From assembly GCA_964413425.1 (NCBI GenBank), contig CAYPST010000015.1, positions 1 to 59,877 of the forward strand: a DNA stretch of 59,877 nucleotides. The letters are read 5' to 3'. Shown here in pieces: positions 50,798 through 59,200 of this stretch. Source of the stretch: DATFLS01 sp964413425. Its GTDB lineage: Bacteria; Fidelibacterota; JAANXI01. The position numbers were made by a program, and so were the translations under genes. Numbering within the stretch: the stretch's first letter is position 1; every line of letters starts with the position of its first letter. Under the pieces are notes generated by a model. The model ran no database searches. It was not told the origin of the DNA and was given only the letters and a program-made list of their open reading frames with translations.

Positions 50798-51490
50798 ATG
50801 GCTTTCCAGAAATCACCCGACTCGACAGATATATCCGAATACGGAATCGACGACCGGGAAGATGGTTGGCTCATTACCTATGCGGATATGTTTACCCTGC
50901 TGTTTGCATTTTTTGCGATTCTGGTGGCGATTTCCACCGTCGATCCGTTGAAGTTTGAACGGGTGGCCAATTCGATGAAAGAATCGGTCGGGCGAGACAA
51001 AGAGCTGGAAGCACGCTATAGTCTCGCCGAAATTTATGCGAATCTGGAGCAAATTGTTAAAGAAGAAGGCCTAACGGATCAGGCAGAGGTGAATTATTCA
51101 CCGGTGGGCGTGGTCATGCGGTTTAAGGGGAACGTTTTGTACGAGTCCGGGTCAGCCCGGCTGTCCCCTGATGCTACCTCTGTTCTGGAAAAATTGGCAG
51201 ACCAGATCAAGGAAATGCCCTATAGAATTGCCGTTGAAGGGCATACTGATAATCGCCCGATATCCACTTCCCGGTTTCCCTCGAACTGGGAATTGAGTGC
51301 GGGGCGGGCCTCCAGCGTGGTCAGATTCTTCCGGCAGCATGGTGTGGAACCCTATAAACTGCGGGCAGTCGGACGGGCTGAGACCAAACCGCTGGTGCCG
51401 AATGTCGATGAGAACGGCCGTGGAATCCCCGAAAATCAGGCCAGGAATCGCCGGGTAGAGGTGATTTTTCTGGCGACTGCGGCGGATTGA
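50798..51490 (+). CDS. motB: Flagellar motor stator protein MotB (second copy)
   Basis: Ion-binding Asp is D30 in WLITYADMFTLLFAFFAILV. The OmpA-like domain has VEGHTDNRPISTSRFPSNWE, then LSAGRASSVVRFF and RNRRVEVIFL. The membrane helix after Asp (FFAILVAIS) differs from the first MotB (FFVLLFSFS). 230 aa. The operon ends at a strong terminator 70 bases later. Confidence 0.93.
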   Translation: MAFQKSPDSTDISEYGIDDREDGWLITYADMFTLLFAFFAILVAISTVDPLKFERVANSMKESVGRDKELEARYSLAEIYANLEQIVKEEGLTDQAEVNYSPVGVVMRFKGNVLYESGSARLSPDATSVLEKLADQIKEMPYRIAVEGHTDNRPISTSRFPSNWELSAGRASSVVRFFRQHGVEPYKLRAVGRAETKPLVPNVDENGRGIPENQARNRRVEVIFLATAAD

Positions 51491-51559
51491 TGGATGTGCT
51501 ACTCAAACAATGACGTCGGTCTCAGGATGTCATTATCAGGAAGAGAACGAAAAAACCAA

Positions 51560-51597
51560 AAGCCCCGAAACACTGGAAACACAGTGTTTCGGGGCTT
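51560..51597. terminator. Bidirectional intrinsic terminator
   Basis: AAGCCCCGAAACACTG, loop GAAACA, CAGTGTTTCGGGGCTT: a perfect 16-bp stem. On the + strand it is followed by ATTTT after motB; on the - strand by TTTGGTTTTTTC after the tRNA gene. It serves both convergent units. Confidence 0.9.
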
Positions 51598-51607
51598 ATT
51601 TTACGTG

Positions 51608-51680
51608 TGCGCCAGGGAGGAATCGAACCCCCAACCAATGGATTAAGAGTCCACTGCTCTGCCTGTTGAGCTACTGGCGC
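51608..51680 (-). tRNA. tRNA-Lys (anticodon CTT)
   Basis: On the minus strand a full cloverleaf is seen: acceptor GCGCCAG/CTGGCGC, D-arm with GCTC/GAGC, anticodon stem GTGGA/TCCAT around loop CTCTTAA (anticodon CTT), and T-arm with TTCGATT. The CCA end is not encoded. A TATATT -10-like box lies about 15 bases upstream (minus strand). It reads AAG codons. Confidence 0.93.
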
Positions 51681-51796
51681 CGGTTTTCGACGCAAAATAT
51701 ACAAACGGAATCAAAGAGTTAAAACCACGAATTCGCCCCACAAATTCCAGCTTTCCTTTCGGGCGCGATTCCGGTGAGTACATGACCCGGCAGGTA

Positions 51797-51827
51797 TTGT
51801 AAAACATGAGAAAAACAGTGATATAAT
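51797..51827 (+). promoter_or_regulatory. Sigma-70-type promoter, extended -10
   Basis: TTGTAA, 19-base spacer, TATAAT, with TG one base before the -10 (TGATATAAT). The predicted start near 51834 leaves a leader of about 116 bases before the dehydrogenase gene. The long spacer is offset by the extended -10. Confidence 0.5.
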
Positions 51828-51949
51828 TCTCGAGAAAACAAAGACTTTCCACAGGTTCCGCATGCTATTTTCATTGGAAGTTGCCTCATGACTTTTTACC
51901 TTTTTGCACTGCAAGAAGCAATCACATGGAGAAACTTTCGGAGCAGAAC

Positions 51950-52894
51950 ATGACTGAAAAACTCGAACGGTTGGTGGATGAAAATGAGATGGTGGGAACA
52001 AATTCCGATGAGATTATCAAAGTCGTGGCCGTTATCGGGGGCGGGACGATGGGGCAGGGACTGGCCCAGACGATCTCTCAACATGGCATGGATGTGATTC
52101 TGATCGAAAAAACCGATGAGCTCCTGGAAAAAGCGCTGGAGGAATTACAGGAAAAATTGGATCAGCAGATCACGCGATGGAGTTTGACAGAGAGTGACAA
52201 ACGGGCGATTCTCACCAGAATTGAAGGCACCACCGAAATTCATAAAATTGAAGAATGCGATTTGCTCATCGAGGCCATCCCTGAAATGCTGGAGGACAAA
52301 AAGAATCTGTTTTCCCGCATGGATGAGATCTGCCCCCCTGACACCATCTTCGTAACCAATACGTCCACCCTCAGTATTACGGAAATTGCCGCGGCCACCA
52401 AACGTGAAGATCAGGTGGTCGGGATGCATTTTTTAAATCCCGTCCCTCGTATTCCCCTGGTGGAGATTGTACGAGGTCTGAAAACTTCCGATGCCACTTT
52501 CCACTACGTGGAACAATTCGCCGAGATGCTGGACAAAACCGCCGTGGAAGTGTTCGAGTATCCGGGATATGTCACGACCCGCGTGATTTTGCCGATGATT
52601 AATGAGGCGATGTATGTCATTATGGAAGGAGTTGCCAGTGCTGATGGGGTGGAAACGGCAATGAAACAGGGATTCCGGTTCGATGAAGGTCCGCTGACGC
52701 TGGCTGACAGAATGGGCCTCGATGAACTCCTGTTCTGGATGGAAACCCTGTTCCGGGAATTAGGAGATCTGAAGTACCGTCCCTGTCCGATTCTCAAAAA
52801 ACTGGTCCATGCGGGTCGGCTGGGAAGAAAAACCGGCCACGGATTTTTCAGGTATGACGAACAGGGCAGACGGATCGGCGGCTTCGAGATGTAG
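51950..52894 (+). CDS. 3-hydroxyacyl-CoA dehydrogenase
   Basis: NAD-dependent oxidation of 3-hydroxyacyl-CoA (or reduction of acetoacetyl-CoA). The Rossmann motif VVAVIGGGTMGQGLAQ starts at about residue 25. NTSTLSITEIA and the catalytic-His segment GMHFLNPVPRIPLVEIVRG follow in split form, and the C-terminal domain has GPLTLADRMGLDELL and GRKTGHGFFRY. I use ATG 51950 (CGGAG upstream); the extra 20 residues before the fold are unusual and ATG 51989 is also possible. Unlinked to the flagellar genes. Confidence 0.88.
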   Translation: MTEKLERLVDENEMVGTNSDEIIKVVAVIGGGTMGQGLAQTISQHGMDVILIEKTDELLEKALEELQEKLDQQITRWSLTESDKRAILTRIEGTTEIHKIEECDLLIEAIPEMLEDKKNLFSRMDEICPPDTIFVTNTSTLSITEIAAATKREDQVVGMHFLNPVPRIPLVEIVRGLKTSDATFHYVEQFAEMLDKTAVEVFEYPGYVTTRVILPMINEAMYVIMEGVASADGVETAMKQGFRFDEGPLTLADRMGLDELLFWMETLFRELGDLKYRPCPILKKLVHAGRLGRKTGHGFFRYDEQGRRIGGFEM

Positions 52895-53042
52895 AAGGTA
52901 TTTTGTACAGGGCGAAACTCTAAGGGAGACAATATTTATGCTGACTCATAATCGGATTCGTCCGATTGTCAAATCCCTGGTAGAGGTATTTTTAAACCTT
53001 GCACCTTGATTGCAGCAAATACTACGTATCATTTCTTCGGTT

Positions 53043-53107
53043 CTAAGTTGAGCGATACGAGTGCCCACTGGGGTCCCTCTGGGACAGCGAAGTATCGCTG
53101 TACTTAG
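53043..53107. repeat. Palindromic dispersed repeat (full copy)
   Basis: Terminal arms CTAAGTTGAGCGATAC (53043-53058) and GTATCGCTGTACTTAG (53092-53107) are inverted with 14 of 16 matching. An inner GTCCC-TCT-GGGAC hairpin lies at 53073-53085. The left arm is shared exactly with the window start (reverse complement). It lies 69 bases before ackA. Confidence 0.6.
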
Positions 53108-53175
53108 GGAAACCCCCGAATTTGGGTTCGGTGTTAAAATCTATGGAGTACAACATATAATTCTATGAGGGTCTC

Positions 53176-54402
53176 ATGAAAGTACTCGTACTCAACTGCG
53201 GCAGTTCCTCGGTGAAATATCAACTGTTTCATATGGAGGATCAGGGGGTGCTGGCCAGAGGCCAGGTGGATCGTGTCGGGATGAAAGGAGCAGTGCTGTC
53301 GCATACCAGACAGGACGGCCATAGTGTGAAAATGGCCGGGGAGATCATCGATCATCAGAATGCCATCGAATATATCCTGGCGATCCTGGTGTCTCGAAAT
53401 CATGGTGTGATGGAGGATCGGGAGGAGATAGATGCGGTGGGCCATCGCGTAGTGCACGGAGGCGAGAAATACAAGGATTCCGTGCTGATTACCGATGATG
53501 TGATCAAGCATATTGAGGACCTCATCGATCTGGCGCCTCTGCATAATCCGAACAACCTGAAGGGGATCTATGCCTGCCGACAGTTATTACAGGATGTCCC
53601 CATGGTGGCGGTATTTGACACGGCATTTCATGCCAATATGCCTGATTACGCGTATTTGTATGGATTGCCATATATCCTCTATAAGCGGTACGGGGTCAGA
53701 AGATATGGATTTCACGGGACCTCCCATTATTATGTTTCGAGGCGTGCTGTTGAATTGATGGATATGGCGGTTGAGAATTCCAGGATTATCACCTGCCATC
53801 TTGGAAATGGATGCAGTGTCTCTGCCGTCAACGGAGGCACATCGGTGGATACTTCTATGGGATATACCCCGGTGGAAGGTTTGCTGATGGGCACCCGATC
53901 CGGAGATATTGATCCGGCCCTGGTTCTTCACCTGCTCAGTAAAGAGGAACTTACTGTCGGGGATATGAACACGCTGCTCAACAAACACAGCGGGCTGCAG
54001 GGAGTGTCCGGTGTTTCCAGTGATATGCGTGAAATCATGGAGGCAGTGGATGAGGGGAATGAACGGGCCGGCATCGCCCTGGGCATTTTCACGTACCGGT
54101 TGAAAAAATACATCGGTTCCTATACGGCAGTATTGGGAGGTGTCGACGCTGTCGTGTTCACCGGCGGCATCGGCGAAAATTCACCTCGAGTCCGTGCCGA
54201 TACTCTCGAAGGGCTGGAGTATCTGGGTTTGCAGATCGATGGAAAAAAGAACGAACAGATGGTTGGAGAGGAAGGCGACATTACCGCAGAGGGATCCGGG
54301 GTCCGGACCTTTGTTATCCCAACCAACGAAGAGCTGGTGATAGCCAACGATACCGCACAGATCGTCAGAGAACAGATTGAAGCGCAGAAGTCTGTTCAGT
54401 AG
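53176..54402 (+). CDS. ackA: Acetate kinase
   Basis: Interconverts acetyl phosphate and acetate with ATP formation. Motifs: VLVLNCGSSSVKYQLF at the start, GHRVVHGG, FDTAFHANMP, HLGNGCSVSAVNGGTSVDT in split form, GTRSGDIDPAL and FTGGIGENSPRVR. 408 aa is normal. No phosphotransacetylase gene is adjacent. GAGGG precedes the ATG. Confidence 0.96.
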   Translation: MKVLVLNCGSSSVKYQLFHMEDQGVLARGQVDRVGMKGAVLSHTRQDGHSVKMAGEIIDHQNAIEYILAILVSRNHGVMEDREEIDAVGHRVVHGGEKYKDSVLITDDVIKHIEDLIDLAPLHNPNNLKGIYACRQLLQDVPMVAVFDTAFHANMPDYAYLYGLPYILYKRYGVRRYGFHGTSHYYVSRRAVELMDMAVENSRIITCHLGNGCSVSAVNGGTSVDTSMGYTPVEGLLMGTRSGDIDPALVLHLLSKEELTVGDMNTLLNKHSGLQGVSGVSSDMREIMEAVDEGNERAGIALGIFTYRLKKYIGSYTAVLGGVDAVVFTGGIGENSPRVRADTLEGLEYLGLQIDGKKNEQMVGEEGDITAEGSGVRTFVIPTNEELVIANDTAQIVREQIEAQKSVQ

Positions 54403-54598
54403 CCGCATGTGTTTGTTCCACACCGATAGAAGTGTGCAAGTGATGTTTCCGGGATCGGGATCAATGACCAGTCGTCCGGCCGGAGGCCCCCCGTCCTTGA
54501 TCTCAGCAGGAGTCACTGATGGCAGGTCCGGTGACTCTCCAATGAAATCGCCGGGATAGTATCACTGTTGTCCACTTGCGTTCGTGCAAGGCCGTGTT

Positions 54599-55483
54599 CT
54601 ACTCCGAAATCCAGTCCCGCCGCACCAGGTATTTTTTATACAATTCTGCTTCCGGGCTACCGGGTGCAGGCTGATAATCGTATTCCCATCGGACCAGAGG
54701 CGGCAGTGACATTAAAATGGATTCAATGCGTCCTTTGGTCTGCAGCCCGAATCTGGTACCCCGGTCATAGACCAGATTGAATTCCACATATCTTCCCCGC
54801 CGATAGAGCTGAAAGGTGCGCTCGCGATCCGAGTACCGCAGGTCTTTTCTTCGCAAGACTATCGGTTCATACAGCGAAAGAAAGTTATCGCCGTTGTCCT
54901 TGACGAAGCGATAAATCCGGTCGAAGTCGCCCTGGAGATAATCAAAGAAAATTCCCCCCACACCTCTGGGCTCCTCCCGGTGTTCAATGTAAAAGTACTC
55001 GTCACACCATTGCTTGAAGCGGGGATAATAGTCCGGATCGCAGCGGTCGCAGATCGCCCGGAGCTGCCGGTGAAACTCCCGGACATCTTCCTCGAACGGA
55101 TAATAGGGGGTGAGATCCACGCCGCCTCCGAACCACCAGAAAGTCTGCGCTTCGAAATACCGGTAATTCATGTGAATGGTGGGCACATATGGATTGAGCG
55201 GGTGGATGACCAGCGAGATACCGGTGCCGGTAAAGGGCTCGCCTTCCGCCCGGGGAAACTGCTCCAGTATGGAAGGGGGAAGCGTCTCCCCGTGCACCTC
55301 AGAAAAATTCACTCCGGCCCGCTCGAATACGGCGCCGTCACTGAGCACTCTGGTAATACCACCGCCACCTTCCCGGTGCTTCCAGCGATCGTCACGGAAA
55401 CGTCCCCCTCCGTCAATTTCTTCCATTCGTTCAACAATGATTGATTGCAATTGCTGGAAATAACTCGGTATATCTGCGTCCAT
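54599..55483 (-). CDS. hemF: Oxygen-dependent coproporphyrinogen III oxidase
   Basis: HemF performs oxidative decarboxylation of coproporphyrinogen III in haem synthesis and needs O2. Motifs: GGGGITRVLSDG, VHGETLPPSI, IHMNYRYFEA, WWFGGGVDLTPYYPF and EFNLVYDRGTRFGLQT. The start at 55483 (MDADIPSYF) has GGGGAAG upstream on the minus strand and gives a normal length of 294 aa; the longer frame to 55555 is unlikely. It converges with ackA. Confidence 0.95.
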   Translation of the reverse strand: MDADIPSYFQQLQSIIVERMEEIDGGGRFRDDRWKHREGGGGITRVLSDGAVFERAGVNFSEVHGETLPPSILEQFPRAEGEPFTGTGISLVIHPLNPYVPTIHMNYRYFEAQTFWWFGGGVDLTPYYPFEEDVREFHRQLRAICDRCDPDYYPRFKQWCDEYFYIEHREEPRGVGGIFFDYLQGDFDRIYRFVKDNGDNFLSLYEPIVLRRKDLRYSDRERTFQLYRRGRYVEFNLVYDRGTRFGLQTKGRIESILMSLPPLVRWEYDYQPAPGSPEAELYKKYLVRRDWISE

Positions 55484-55983
55484 ACAAATTCTTCCCCAGG
55501 TTTTTTGATGGAAAATAGAACCTGAGGGTGCAAGAAAGCAAGAGCGAGAGTTCAAGAATCAAAACTCCAACACCCAATACTCAATATTCAAAATCCACGC
55601 TTCCCGGCACAGGAGATACAGGGTGAGAGTTTTGGCACGAACGCATTCTCGCAGGGGCGCAATGACGTGCTCACCGGCTCCGACTATTTGGCGGTCCTTT
55701 CTTGTGAGAACTTGGCCGCACTTGTCGGAGTGGAGTTGTGTCTATCAGGATTGCCGACTGCCTGTTGTCTTTTGCCATTTCACTCTTCATGGATTTTCAT
55801 CTGTGGTCATCTGCCGTTTCTGAGTTCATCAGTGTGCTATTCTTGTATAAACCCTCCGCAGGAGAAAAAAATTCACACTACATATAACTCTTTGCAGTAC
55901 TTTGCAGGTGAAATTAACCAGCCAGCAGCCAGCATTCGGGAATCAATCCCCGAAAAATTTCTTGTCATGTGGGGGCGTATGTA

Positions 55984-56001
55984 ACACTATATATATGGTG
56001 T
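55984..56001 (+). promoter_or_regulatory. Putative NrdR-box-like palindrome
   Basis: ACACTATATATATGGTGT resembles the NrdR consensus acaCwAtATaTwgtgt but is 2 bp longer. A weaker ACAT-AAA-ATGT follows at 56014-56024. It lies just upstream of the -35 box, as expected for repression of a ribonucleotide reductase gene. Confidence 0.45.
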
Positions 56002-56037
56002 CAAGAAAAAAACACATAAAATGTTGTGATTTTTCTC

Positions 56038-56066
56038 TTGCAGAAGGTGGTTTTGTGTTTTACTAT
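56038..56066 (+). promoter_or_regulatory. Sigma-70-type promoter of nrdJ
   Basis: TTGCAG, 17-base spacer, TACTAT. Predicted start near 56073 gives a leader of about 197 bases. Confidence 0.6.
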
Positions 56067-56269
56067 TAAGGCAAGCGATAGTAAAAAAGTGAGCAAGTTC
56101 TCCGGGGAGCGGGTAATCCTTCTTTGAAGAATTTCCTTCGGGGCCGTCCTGAGATTAACACCGGAATTTTCCAGAGCGGATGTTATTGCAAGTCTTGATC
56201 GTCCCGGAGAAATTTCTTCTGGGGAATGAGCTCATGGATAATTGTCAACGATAAATAGAGGCGGAGCAG

Positions 56270-59200
56270 ATGCAAATACAGCGAAAATTCACCACCCGGG
56301 GGAAAGATCCCTTAGCGGAAACCACCTTTGTTGACAGACAGTCAGTGATAAAAAATCCGGATGGATCCGTGGTATTCCGGATGGAGCAAGTTACCGTTCC
56401 TGAGTTTTGGTCCCAGGTTGCCAGTGATATCCTCGCCCAGAAATATTTCCGGAAGGCCGGTGTTCCGGCGCAAACCGTTCCGGTGGAGGAAAAGGGTGTC
56501 CCGGCTTGGTTGCAGCGTTCGGAGCCGGCTACCGAGGCACTGGCCGCCCTGCCGGAAGAGGAGGCATATTCTCATGAGACCGATGCCAGGCAAGTCTTCC
56601 ATCGATTGGCCGGGTGCTGGACGTATTGGGGCTGGAAACACGGGTACTTCGATTCGGAGGAGGATGCCCGGGCTTTTTATGATGAGTTGACCTATATGCT
56701 GGCCCATCAGATGGCTGCTCCCAACAGTCCCCAGTGGTTTAATACGGGACTGCACTGGGCGTATGGACTCGACGGACCTGCCCAGGGACATTACTATGTT
56801 GATCCGGAGAGTGGTGAAGTGCGCCGTTCCGAGGATGCCTATTCCCATCCTCAGCCGCATGCCTGCTTTATTCAGAGCGTTCGGGATGATCTGGTGAATG
56901 AGGGCGGCATTATGGATCTCTGGGTGCGGGAAGCCCGTCTGTTTAAATATGGTTCCGGCACAGGATCCAACTTCTCTGAAATCCGGGGTGAAGGGGAGCA
57001 GTTGAGTGGTGGCGGCAGATCGTCCGGTTTAATGAGTTTTCTGAAAATCGGGGATCGCGCTGCCGGTTCTATCAAATCCGGAGGCACCACCCGCCGGGCG
57101 GCGAAAATGGTGACCCTGGATCTGGACCATCCCGATATCGAGGAGTTTGTCAACTGGAAAGTTATCGAAGAACAAAAGGTGGCGTCCCTGATCACCGGAT
57201 CCCGGATCCTGGAAAAGCATCTCAATGCAATCATTCAGACGACCAGAGATTACGAAGGGCCGGGCTCAAATAGTTCCGGCGGAACCAATGGGGAAGCCGC
57301 CAGCCAGGCCTGCGATCCCACCAGGAATCAGGCATTGGCTGATGCCATTTTGAAGGCCCAGAGGATGCAGGTGCCGCGGAAGTATATTGAACGGGTGATA
57401 CAGCTGGCCGAACTGGGGTATACGGGCATTGAATTCCCTACCTATGATTCGGACTGGAATTCCGAGGCATATTATACGGTCTCCGGCCAGAATTCGAATA
57501 ACTCCGTCCGGACACCCCGGGAATTTATGGAAGCCGTCATCAACGATGATGAGTGGTCGTTGTACGGGCGGGTTGAACGGCGCAAAGCCCGGGCAGAAGG
57601 CCGGACGCCCCGGCCGACCAAAACCATCAGAGCCCGGGCACTCTGGAATGATATTGCGTACGCTGCCTGGTCCTGTGCTGACCCCGGAATGCAGTACCAT
57701 ACGACTATCAACGACTGGCACACCTGCCCTGAAGACGGGGAGATCCGGGCCTCCAATCCTTGCTCGGAATATATGTTCCTGGATGACACCGCCTGCAATC
57801 TCGCCTCGCTCAATCTGTTGAAATATTACGACGAGGAGAACGGATTTCTCATCGAGGATTTCACGCATGCGGCAGAACTCTGGACGACGGTGTTGGAAAT
57901 CAGTGTCCTGATGGCACAATTTCCCAGTCGGCGGATCGCCGAGTTGTCCTATGAATTTCGTACGCTGGGTTTGGGATATGCGAATCTCGGGGCCCTGCTT
58001 ATGGTGCAGGGAGTACCCTACGATTCCAAAAGAGCCCGGGCAATCACCGGCGCTGTCACAGCCATCATGCACATGACCGCCTATACCACTTCGGCGAAAA
58101 TGGCCGCCGAGCTGGGGACCTTCCCCGGGTACGAGCGCAACAAAGCCCATATGCTCAGGGTGATTCGAAATCACCGCCGGGCTGCTTACAATGCGACCTC
58201 CGACGAATACGAAAGGCTGTCGGTACCTCCCCCGGGGATTGATCCCGAGTATTGTCCGGATGATCTGCTGCACGCCGCCAGAGATGCGTCGGACAGGGCT
58301 CTGGAGCAAGGTGAAAAACACGGCTATCGCAACGCGCAGGTGACTGTTATAGCGCCCACCGGAACTATCGGACTGGTCATGGATTGCGATACCACCGGCA
58401 TCGAACCGGATTTTGCCATTGTCAAGTTCAAGAAATTAGCCGGTGGGGGGTACTTCAAGATCATCAATCAGGCGATTCCGAAAGCACTGAAGAAACTGGG
58501 ATATACGCAAAGCCAGATCGATGAGATTATCAGCTACGCCAAAGGCACCGGTTCCCTGGAGGGATGTCCGCATATCAACCGGTCATCCCTTCTGGGAAAG
58601 GGATTTACGGAGACTGAACTCGCTGCTGTGGAGAACGAACTGCCCCGGAGCTTTGACCTCCGGTTCGTTTTCAACCAGTGGACCCTGGGTGCCGAATTCT
58701 GCACAGAGACCCTGGGATTCAGTGCCGAACAGTTGAATGCTCCCGATTTTGATATGCTCAAGGCGCTCGGATTCACTGACGTCCAAATTGAAGCCGCCAA
58801 CGATTATGTCTGTGGCACCATGACCATCGAAGGGGCACCGCATTTGAAAGAAGAGCACTATGCTGTGTTCGACTGTGCCAACAAGAGCGGCCGGAAGAGC
58901 ACCCGCTCCATTGCGCCGGAAGGCCACATCAGAATCATGGCCGCCGCCCAGCCCTTCATCAGCGGCAGTATCAGTAAAACCATCAACCTGCCAGCGTCCG
59001 CCACTGTCGAAGACATTAAGGATGCCTACCTGCTTTCCTGGAAACTTGGATTGAAATCAAATGCACTGTATCGGGACGGGTCAAAGCTCAGTCAGCCGCT
59101 GAACGCAACCGGCGATGACCTGGCGGAATTCCTGGAAGAAGTGGAGGAAGAAGCACACGGTCCGGATGTCTCCTCTGTCGCCGAAAAAGTGGTGTATAAA

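Larger units (their letters stand above)
55484..56269. other. Long intergenic region before nrdJ
   Basis: Between divergent hemF and nrdJ. Open frames at 55623-55984 have no family resemblance and no good ribosome-binding site. The right half holds an NrdR-box-like palindrome, a sigma-70-type promoter and a leader of about 200 bases. No cobalamin-riboswitch B12 box was found. Confidence 0.55.

Noticed and set aside
52809..53009. 66-aa frame overlapping the dehydrogenase end
   Set aside because: Mostly out-of-frame shadow of the real gene.
54181..54516. Minus-strand frame with IKDGGPPAGRLVIDPDPGN overlapping ackA end
   Set aside because: The first 38 residues look protein-like but most of the frame is antisense to ackA; no start signal or family recognised.
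55623..55984. Two overlapping open frames before nrdJ
   Set aside because: No good ribosome-binding site or domain pattern; composition resembles non-coding DNA.
56067..56269. Cobalamin riboswitch upstream of nrdJ
   Set aside because: Expected B12-box core (AGCCAGGAGACCTGC-like) not found in the leader.
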